From: Rhodospirillaceae bacterium
GTDB taxonomy: Bacteria > Pseudomonadota > Alphaproteobacteria > Rhodospirillales > Magnetospirillaceae
DNA: 7,209 nucleotides
Direction of reading: 5' to 3'
Assembly: GCA_013349735.1 (NCBI GenBank)
Contig: DUZC01000220.1
Location: 1-7,209 of the forward strand
Shown here: positions 1 through 5,134 of the stretch, in pieces
Layout of the letters: each line of letters starts with the position of its first letter
How positions within the stretch are numbered: position 1 is the stretch's first letter
Position numbers and translations under genes: made by a program
Notes under the pieces: model-generated
What the model was told of the DNA's origin: nothing
Database searches by the model: none
Seen by the model: only the letters and a program-made list of their open reading frames with translations

Positions 1-334
1 CTTCAATTCATTTGAGGAAATGCTGACCCAGCTGCGGGAACGGGTCACCAGCGTGCTGGCCCATATTGAACTGACGGTTGACCCCCAAAGCGAGGAAGAG
101 CTTTTGCCACGGCGTCGCGGCCAGATTATTGAAAGCCGCGAAGACCCGGCCTTTAGCGGGATGGCCGGCCAGGATCCGGCGAATCCGTCGCAGGGCGGCC
201 AGACCCTGCAGCCGATGCGGACGGCTGTGGTCGATCCCAAAGACCCCTCCAGCTGGGGCGGAAGCTCCCGCAATGCCCCTTGCCCCTGCGGCTCAGGCAA
301 AAAATACAAATATTGTCACGGTTCCGTGCGTTAG
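1..334 (+). CDS. secA: Protein translocase subunit SecA, C-terminal end (5' partial)
   Basis: This is the last ~110 residues of the SecA ATPase, the motor that drives preproteins through the SecYEG channel at the inner membrane. The first complete codon is at position 2 and the reading frame is open to the left edge, so the ATPase domains lie outside the window. The visible part starts with the helical segment FNSFEEMLTQLRERVTSVL, typical of the end of the SecA scaffold/wing region. A low-conservation linker follows, and then the SEC-C zinc motif near the stop: CPCGSGKKYKYCH, with the C-x-C-x8-C-H ligands intact. In known SecA proteins this tail binds Zn and contacts SecB and the ribosome. 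The gene ends with TAG and converges on rpmB, with a hairpin directly after the stop. Identification is very secure; only the 5' part is missing. Confidence 0.96.
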   Translation, partial: FNSFEEMLTQLRERVTSVLAHIELTVDPQSEEELLPRRRGQIIESREDPAFSGMAGQDPANPSQGGQTLQPMRTAVVDPKDPSSWGGSSRNAPCPCGSGKKYKYCHGSVR

Positions 335-379
335 AGCGTCGTGCGCCGCTCTCGCTTAAAGCGAGGCGGCTCAAACGCT
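335..379. terminator. Bidirectional hairpin between convergent secA and rpmB
   Basis: A strong imperfect palindrome begins immediately after the secA stop codon. The core is GCCGC (345-349), one unpaired T, CTCGC (351-355), a short TTAAA loop, GCGAG (361-365) and GCGGC (366-370). An outer arm AGCGT (335-339) can pair with ACGCT (375-379). Because it is nearly symmetric it can fold in transcripts from either strand, which fits the convergent layout. There is no T-tract on either side, so it is not a textbook intrinsic terminator. It could instead be a 3'-end stabilising structure or a copy of a dispersed palindromic repeat. Confidence 0.6.
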
Positions 380-403
380 GGTCTGAACGGAAAGTTTAGG
401 GCC

Positions 404-697
404 TCAGGCGGCCCGGTTCTCCAGGGCCCGCTGAATACGGCGCTTCAGGCGCAGGGCTTCAACCGGCAGCTTGGCATCACGGACCGACAACAGAAAGGCG
501 TCAATCCCGCCATTATGCTCGATGCTTTTCAGGCCTTGGGTGGAAACCCGCACCCGCACCATCTGATTCAACGCGTCACTCAACACCGAGGTCTCCTGCA
601 AATTAGGCAGAAAACGGCGGCGGCTTTTGTTGTTGGCATGGCTGACATTATTGCCGGTCAACACACCCTTGCCAGTAACAACACAACGACGCGACAT
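404..697 (-). CDS. rpmB: 50S ribosomal protein L28
   Basis: This encodes a 97-residue L28 (bL28), a component of the large ribosomal subunit. The sequence opens MSRRCVVTGKG and continues with the hallmark NNVSHANNKSRRRFLPNLQ, followed by the RVRVSTQGLKSIEHNGGIDAFL region. Length and motif order match alphaproteobacterial L28. The open frame extends eight codons further upstream, but the start at 697 is preferred: it gives the canonical N-terminus and has AGAGGG (complement of 705-710) seven nucleotides upstream. Only the first cysteine of possible zinc ligands is seen (RRC), so a zinc-binding form is not indicated. It lies 75 nt downstream of the synthetase gene on the same strand, but as an essential gene it probably has its own promoter. 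It converges on secA. Confidence 0.96.
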   Translation of the reverse strand: MSRRCVVTGKGVLTGNNVSHANNKSRRRFLPNLQETSVLSDALNQMVRVRVSTQGLKSIEHNGGIDAFLLSVRDAKLPVEALRLKRRIQRALENRAA

Positions 698-704
698 GGC
701 ACAA

Positions 705-710
705 CCCTCT
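705..710 (-). promoter_or_regulatory. Ribosome binding site of rpmB
   Basis: On the - strand this reads AGAGGG, seven nucleotides before the ATG at 697. It supports the short L28 start over the upstream in-frame ATG at 721. Confidence 0.7.
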
Positions 711-721
711 TGATTTTCCAA

Positions 722-737
722 CCGGGAGGCGTCCCGG
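722..737. repeat. Perfect hairpin upstream of rpmB
   Basis: CCGGGA (722-727), loop GGCG, TCCCGG (732-737) form a perfect 6-bp GC-rich stem with a tetraloop. It lies 25 nt upstream of the rpmB start and follows the candidate terminator of the synthetase gene. It may be part of the rpmB leader or add to transcript termination. No T-rich run follows on either strand, so its role is open. Confidence 0.45.
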
Positions 738-741
738 GAAA

Positions 742-763
742 GCGGGGTTTTTACGGCCCCCGC
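742..763 (-). terminator. Candidate terminator of the Pls-like synthetase gene
   Basis: Ten nucleotides past the synthetase stop codon, the - strand reads GCGGGG, a 10-nt loop (GCCGTAAAAA), CCCCGC, then TTT. The six GC pairs followed by three T residues resemble a short intrinsic terminator. The T-tract is weak and the second hairpin at 722-737 follows closely. If it works, rpmB transcription must start downstream of it or depend on read-through. Confidence 0.45.
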
Positions 764-772
764 ACAAGCCCG

Positions 773-3700
773 TCAAGGAGAAATTGCGGCGACCGTTCCG
801 GGCAGAGCGTTCTCCAGCGGCGTCGGCGGCGGTGCAGAGGCCTCCTGGGCCTCTTGCGCCGGCGCTCCATGCCACTGACTATGGGCGGGAATTTCTTCGC
901 CCTTCATAATAATGGTCAGCTGGCCGATGCGCGCATAGTCGCCAATGCGGGTATCGTAAAGAACGGTGGATCCGTATCCGACCGTTACGCCCTTACCAAC
1001 CCGGACCTCGCCCACTTTCATGACCCGGTCCTCGTAAAGATGGGTCTGCAAAGCGGACATGGCGTTGATCACCGCAAAATCCTCAACATAGACACAGTCA
1101 AACTCGGTAATATCGGTGCTGTCCATGAAGATGCCCTGGCCAAATTTGCAACCGAACATCCGCAACACCCAGGGCAGCATCGGCGTGCCCCGCAATTGTT
1201 CCAGCAGCATCTGGCCAGCCATGCCCCAATACATCACGGCCACCGCTTCGGTCCGCAGGGCCCACCAGGACCACATGGGACGCATCGTAGGCCGATAGGT
1301 CCCCATCGTGACCCATTTCACGAGCACGGCTGCAAGCAGGGACGCACAGGACATCAAGACGCTGGTCAACATGAACATCGGAACCAGCCCAACAAAATCC
1401 CGCTCAAGAATTGCCGGAGCCAAGGCGTCTACCGCCACGGTTCCAAGGGTAATGAACAGCATGGTCGGAAGGGACACGGTAAAGGCCTCAAAAACCGCAC
1501 GCCCCAGACGACGCCAGCGGGTCGGTTCATAGGTCCAGTTGGCTGTGACGTCATCAAAGCGCTGACGGACCGGCAGGCGGATCGGCGGGCTGCCAAACCA
1601 GATATCGCCGGCGGCCATCAAATCATTGGCCAAGGGCGGCCTTGATTTGATGCCGATCAAGGTACCGGTCGGGATTGTCGTTCCTGGTGCCACCACCGCA
1701 TCATTGCCGACAAAAACCCGCGCTTCGGTTTTGACGGGCTTTAAAATCATCCAGCCCCGGCGGATATCTTCGTCGCCAAATTCGACCTCATCGGCAATAA
1801 AGCATTTTTCGCCAATTTCCGTCAGATCATACCGCCCCGAGAGATTGGTGGAAATCTCGGCATCATGACCGATTTTAGCCCCCATCAACCGATACCAATT
1901 GCGCATATAAACCGTGGCAAACAGCGAACTCAGGGTCTCAAGGGTCAATTCGGTGGCCAGCGCCACAATCCATTTGCGCAGATAGAACCAGCTATAGATC
2001 GAATAGGTACCAGGATTAACCCTGGGTAGAACGGTCCAACGAACGCCCGCGATCAGCAAAATAGTGACCAGGATCAACAGCATGGCCGTCGGCCAGGCCA
2101 GGATTGGCAGGAAAAAAAGCTCGCTCACCGGAAAAACGCCGGTCAAGACTTCGTTCAGGCTGTCAAACAGATAAAAGGCCGGAATAATCGGGATCAGCGT
2201 AATCGGCGGCAGCAGCACCAGCATCAGCCCATAAAGTCCGGCCAGGACCGCTTTGCGCCAAGCCGGCGCCGTCGCCGCAGCGGGCAGGGCATCGCGGTCC
2301 ACCGGGCCTACCAGCCGTCCGGGCGAGCCGTCCCAAACCTCCCACGGACCGACCTCGACCCCGCCTTGCAAGCTGGTCAGGTCGCCGATTTGGGCGCCTT
2401 CGCCGATGATCACATCCGGACCGATGACACAGGATGTGCCGATCGAGGCATCATCGCCGATGAAGATGCGGCCGATAACCAGCTCGGCGCCCACCACGGC
2501 TGCGTTGGCGAACTGAGCCTTGCCCCCGATGCTGGTGCCAGCGCCAATGGAAAGCAGGTCAATCGCGCCACAATAAAGATCAGAAATAATGGTTTCCGCG
2601 CCGATCTTTGCCCCAAGCGCGCGTAACGCCAGGCGCATGATCGGCGTGGCCTGAAACCATTTCAGATGGATGACGCCAACGAATCGCTGAGCAAGCCACC
2701 AGCGGAAAAAATAGACCCCCCACAGTGGATAACGCCCCGGTTTGGTTCGACCCAAGACGAGCCATTTGGCGGCAATGGCAATCAGCATCGTCGCTATATT
2801 GATGACCGCGTAAGTCCCCAGCAGGGCCGACACCTCCTGCAGAAAATTATGATCGTCGCCGGAAAAACATTGATAGGCGACGAAAACGCCTAGCCAGGGC
2901 GCCGTGGTTAACGAAAGAATCACAGGCAGTGCCGCCGCCTGGGCCAGCCCACAAAGCAGCCGCCGCGACAAACCGGGGGGTGTAAAGGCCAGGGACCGGC
3001 TTTCCGCCTGGCTGGCTGGCTGCTCGGCAATACGTGAATCCAGGCGGCTGGAAATTGCCCGCAAGGTCCGCGCGGCATAAACATCCTGCAAGGTCAGGCC
3101 GGCAAGGGCTTTAGTCTCGCGCACGGCTGAAACAAAGCGGGCAGCGATCAGGGAATGCCCCCCCAAATCAACAAAGATATCGGCGTCAAAAGGGATGGCC
3201 TGGTTGGGGAAAACCCGCTTTGCAGCGTCCAAAAGTACGGCTTCGGTTGGGGTTTCCGGTTCTTCCTGCGCTTCCGTTAAAATAGTGGAGAGAGCGACCT
3301 GCTGGAGCCGCTTGCGATCGACTTTCCCTGATATCAGCCGAGGCAGTTCTTCGATGACTTCAAAATGCGCCGGCACCATATAGCAGGGCAATTGCTGGCG
3401 CAGCGATTGACGCAACGCGCTTTGGTCGGCCAGACCTTGGTCATCGACAACCAGAAACGCCACCAAATAATCGCTGCCCCCGTCCTGGCGCACCACCACG
3501 GACGCCTGACTGACGCCGGGCCATTTTGACAGGCGCGCTTCGATTTCCCCAAGTTCGATGCGAAAGCCGCGAATTTTTACCTGGTCGTCAATGCGCCCGT
3601 GAAAGAGAAGGCGGCCTTGGTCATCGAGGCTCACCTCATCGCCGGAACGGTATAGAAGCGGGTCTGCTCCCCCCTCATTAAAGGGATTGTTTATAAATTT

Positions 3701-4837
3701 TTCAGCCGTTAACTGCGGTCGGTTAAGATAGCCCGACGCCACCCCGGGACCGCCGATCAGCAACTCGCCGGCCGCCCCTGGACTGACCAGTTGCAGGGCC
3801 TCGTCAACAATATAGCAACTGTAATTGGGGATCGGTTGACCCAAGGTAATTGGCTGATCAGCGAAGACCTCGGCGATGGTCGCGACGACGGTTGCTTCGG
3901 TTGGGCCATAGCTGTTAAGCACGCGGCGGCCCGCCCGGCACCACCGTTCGGCCAGTCCGGGCGGAAAGGCTTCGCCGCCCAAAATAATCAGCCGCAACGT
4001 CGGAATATCCGACGAAATCATCGCTAGCAGCGTCGGAACCGCCGACATCACCGTAACGCCGGCGCCGCGCAGGGTTTCAGCCAAGCGGTCGCTTTCCTGT
4101 AACGTACGACGCCCGGCAATCCACATCCGTGCCCCGACCAGATAGGGCAGAAATATCTCCTCCAGCGACAGATCAAAGGCGACGGAAGCCCCCTGAAACA
4201 CGATATCGCTGCTTTGTACATCATAGATACTGTTGGCGGCCCGCAGGTAGTGACAGATATTCCGATGGCTGATCACCACCCCTTTTGGGGTGCCGGTTGA
4301 TCCCGAGGTATAGATCACATAGGCCGGGTCTTCCGGACCAACGCCGATATCACGCAGATTCGGCGCGTCAGCCACCAGAACGCCATCGGTCAGTGTCGCG
4401 AATTGAAGACAGGCCACGGCAAGGGGGCCGGCTTTGGCACCGGTATCCTGATCGAGGATGATGGCCTTGGCCTGACAGTCATTCAAACAGCTGGCGATCC
4501 GCTCGATAGGCGCGTCGACGTCAAAGGGCAGGTAAGCGGCGCCTGCCTTTAGAATGCCCAGCAAGGCCACATGCAAATCCAGCGAGCGTTCCATCCAAAG
4601 ACCGACAAAGTCCCCTCGGCCGACGCCTTGCGCCTGCAGTCCTTTGGCCAGTTGGTTGGAACGGATATGCAATTCGCCATAAGTCAGCGAGAGGCCACGA
4701 AAATGGGCCGCCAGACGGGTCGGATCCCGCTCGGCCGAGGTGACGAAGATTTCCGGAAGAAGTTCGTCACGCAAATGCCGGGGATCGCTATTTGACGAAA
4801 TTATTTGCGACAAGTTTGACCGCATAATTTGGTTCAT
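773..4837 (-). CDS. Pls/PosA-family non-ribosomal peptide synthetase (A-T-three membrane/beta-helix repeats)
   Basis: This is a single-module membrane synthetase of 1354 residues from the chosen start, similar in size to epsilon-poly-L-lysine synthetase (about 1300). Residues ~25-515 are an adenylation domain: A3 YTSGSTGTPKG (176-186), A4 FDLSLEEIF (221-229), A5 NSYGPTE (308-314), A7 YRSGD (396-400), A8 (414-433) and the A10 lysine K505. A carrier domain follows with GGHS, phosphopantetheine serine S562. From ~630 there are three repeats, each with two membrane helices (632-655, 676-696; 863-891, 908-932; 1116-1139, 1151-1173), a conserved W/P/W segment, a GAKIG-type motif, hexapeptide beta-helix turns and a closing W-x-G-[SA]-P. 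No condensation or thioesterase domain is present, which is normal for this family. The hand-read specificity code D222 L223 E226 S265 I285 G287 S309 V317 V318 K505 suggests a basic amino acid such as lysine. The frame is open to an ATG at 4891. The start at 4837 is preferred because AGGA lies five nucleotides before it. The family call is secure; the product is inferred. Confidence 0.92.
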   Translation of the reverse strand: MNQIMRSNLSQIISSNSDPRHLRDELLPEIFVTSAERDPTRLAAHFRGLSLTYGELHIRSNQLAKGLQAQGVGRGDFVGLWMERSLDLHVALLGILKAGAAYLPFDVDAPIERIASCLNDCQAKAIILDQDTGAKAGPLAVACLQFATLTDGVLVADAPNLRDIGVGPEDPAYVIYTSGSTGTPKGVVISHRNICHYLRAANSIYDVQSSDIVFQGASVAFDLSLEEIFLPYLVGARMWIAGRRTLQESDRLAETLRGAGVTVMSAVPTLLAMISSDIPTLRLIILGGEAFPPGLAERWCRAGRRVLNSYGPTEATVVATIAEVFADQPITLGQPIPNYSCYIVDEALQLVSPGAAGELLIGGPGVASGYLNRPQLTAEKFINNPFNEGGADPLLYRSGDEVSLDDQGRLLFHGRIDDQVKIRGFRIELGEIEARLSKWPGVSQASVVVRQDGGSDYLVAFLVVDDQGLADQSALRQSLRQQLPCYMVPAHFEVIEELPRLISGKVDRKRLQQVALSTILTEAQEEPETPTEAVLLDAAKRVFPNQAIPFDADIFVDLGGHSLIAARFVSAVRETKALAGLTLQDVYAARTLRAISSRLDSRIAEQPASQAESRSLAFTPPGLSRRLLCGLAQAAALPVILSLTTAPWLGVFVAYQCFSGDDHNFLQEVSALLGTYAVINIATMLIAIAAKWLVLGRTKPGRYPLWGVYFFRWWLAQRFVGVIHLKWFQATPIMRLALRALGAKIGAETIISDLYCGAIDLLSIGAGTSIGGKAQFANAAVVGAELVIGRIFIGDDASIGTSCVIGPDVIIGEGAQIGDLTSLQGGVEVGPWEVWDGSPGRLVGPVDRDALPAAATAPAWRKAVLAGLYGLMLVLLPPITLIPIIPAFYLFDSLNEVLTGVFPVSELFFLPILAWPTAMLLILVTILLIAGVRWTVLPRVNPGTYSIYSWFYLRKWIVALATELTLETLSSLFATVYMRNWYRLMGAKIGHDAEISTNLSGRYDLTEIGEKCFIADEVEFGDEDIRRGWMILKPVKTEARVFVGNDAVVAPGTTIPTGTLIGIKSRPPLANDLMAAGDIWFGSPPIRLPVRQRFDDVTANWTYEPTRWRRLGRAVFEAFTVSLPTMLFITLGTVAVDALAPAILERDFVGLVPMFMLTSVLMSCASLLAAVLVKWVTMGTYRPTMRPMWSWWALRTEAVAVMYWGMAGQMLLEQLRGTPMLPWVLRMFGCKFGQGIFMDSTDITEFDCVYVEDFAVINAMSALQTHLYEDRVMKVGEVRVGKGVTVGYGSTVLYDTRIGDYARIGQLTIIMKGEEIPAHSQWHGAPAQEAQEASAPPPTPLENALPGTVAAISP

Positions 4838-4842
4838 GACAT

Positions 4843-4846
4843 TCCT
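4843..4846 (-). promoter_or_regulatory. Ribosome binding site deciding the synthetase start
   Basis: On the - strand this reads AGGA within GGCAGGAA, five nucleotides before the ATG at 4837. The alternative ATG at 4891 has only GGGAAG, ten nucleotides upstream, which is a poorer fit. The choice changes the protein by 18 N-terminal residues and does not touch any domain. Confidence 0.5.
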
Positions 4847-4959
4847 GCCGTCGTTCCATACGGAGATCGGGCCCCGCGAAACGGCGCTCATTTTTACAAA
4901 ACTTCCCAGCGGCCGGAGTCCAGCGCAGGCGCATTTTTACTGCAGGTGCCTGGGAATCC

Positions 4960-4976
4960 GATCTGCTGACGATCTG
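4960..4976 (+). repeat. Short direct repeat CGATCTG in the divergent promoter region
   Basis: CGATCTG occurs at 4960-4966 and again at 4970-4976, with CTGA between. The copies repeat every 10 bp, about one helical turn, which would place them on the same DNA face. The element abuts the inverted repeat at 4975-4998. It may be a regulator half-site pair, but seven-base repeats can arise by chance. Confidence 0.3.
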
Positions 4977-4998
4977 AAAGCTGGTGATAACGCTTTCA
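4975..4998. promoter_or_regulatory. Inverted repeat, candidate operator
   Basis: TGAAAGC (4975-4981) and GCTTTCA (4992-4998) form a perfect 7-bp dyad with a 10-nt spacer, TGGTGATAAC. It sits between the divergent genes, just beside the TATAAA element at 5004-5009. There it would overlap the -35 area of a rightward promoter and the initial transcribed region of a leftward one. Geometry and position fit a dimeric regulator acting on both genes. No known regulator motif was recognised. Confidence 0.5.
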
Positions 4999-5003
4999 CC
5001 CGA

Positions 5004-5009
5004 TATAAA
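5004..5009 (+). promoter_or_regulatory. Candidate rightward -10 element for the PLP enzyme gene
   Basis: TATAAA matches five of six bases of the TATAAT consensus. No convincing -35 box lies 16-18 nt upstream; the dyad 4975-4998 occupies that position instead. This could be an activator-dependent promoter. The same bases form the -10 candidate of the leftward promoter, so the two transcripts might compete. Confidence 0.35.
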
Positions 5010-5032
5010 GAAGCTCTCTTTTTGTCAGTCAA
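5004..5032 (-). promoter_or_regulatory. Candidate leftward promoter for the synthetase gene
   Basis: On the - strand TTGACT (complement of 5027-5032) matches five of six bases of a sigma-70 -35 box. Seventeen nucleotides later comes TTTATA (complement of 5004-5009), with an overlapping TATATC as an alternative -10. Transcription would start near 4997, giving a leader of about 160 nt before the preferred start. The -35 is good and the -10 is weak, so this is a candidate only. Confidence 0.35.
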
Positions 5033-5033
5033 T

Positions 5034-5049
5034 CAATTCAATAGAATTG
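5034..5049. repeat. Perfect inverted repeat in the divergent region
   Basis: CAATTC (5034-5039), AATA, GAATTG (5044-5049) form a 6-bp perfect dyad of 16 bp in total. It is just outside the leftward -35 candidate and would lie in the early leader of the rightward transcript. It could be a second regulator site or a weak AT-rich hairpin. Confidence 0.4.
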
Positions 5050-5072
5050 CGGGCCGGATCACTTGAAGACGC

Positions 5073-5097
5073 TCGCTCTTTATGTTCCAAAGAGCGA
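5073..5097. repeat. Nine-base-pair hairpin/dyad in the leader of the PLP enzyme gene
   Basis: TCGCTCTTT (5073-5081) and AAAGAGCGA (5089-5097) form a perfect 9-bp inverted repeat with a 7-nt loop, ATGTTCC. It ends 37 nt before the preferred ATG at 5135. It lies inside the stretch that would be coding only if the weak TTG at 5063 were used, so it also supports the downstream start. It could act as an mRNA leader hairpin or as a 25-bp operator. Confidence 0.55.
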
Positions 5098-5124
5098 AGA
5101 TTTGCCTGCTCTGCCGGACAGTTT

Positions 5125-5128
5125 AGGA
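5125..5128 (+). promoter_or_regulatory. Ribosome binding site deciding the PLP enzyme start
   Basis: AGGA lies six nucleotides (AATTTT) before the ATG at 5135. The upstream in-frame TTG at 5063 has no comparable site. Confidence 0.6.
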
Positions 5129-5134
5129 AATTTT

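Noticed and set aside
698..721. Upstream ATG for L28 giving eight extra residues
   Set aside because: The extension MENQEGCA is not part of typical L28, and the ribosome binding site AGAGGG lies inside it, correctly spaced for the ATG at 697.
341..1645. Long open frame on the + strand (434 codons, GTG start)
   Set aside because: It lies opposite both rpmB and the 3' end of the synthetase gene, starts within the secA-rpmB hairpin, is rich in Gly, His, Gln and Arg, and shows no recognisable domain. It is best explained as a shadow of GC-rich coding sequence on the other strand.
4838..4891. ATG at 4891 as start of the synthetase
   Set aside because: Its Shine-Dalgarno-like GGGAAG is ten nucleotides away, and the 18 added residues are not part of the adenylation domain. 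It remains a possible alternative start.
4740..5066. Open frame of 108 codons on the + strand across the intergenic region
   Set aside because: It overlaps the synthetase 5' end on the opposite strand and the promoter region, and its translation shows no family features.
5063..5134. TTG start for the PLP enzyme giving 24 extra residues
   Set aside because: TTG is a rare start, no good Shine-Dalgarno precedes it, and the added stretch contains a perfect 9-bp hairpin. The ATG at 5135 has AGGA at ideal spacing. It cannot be fully excluded.
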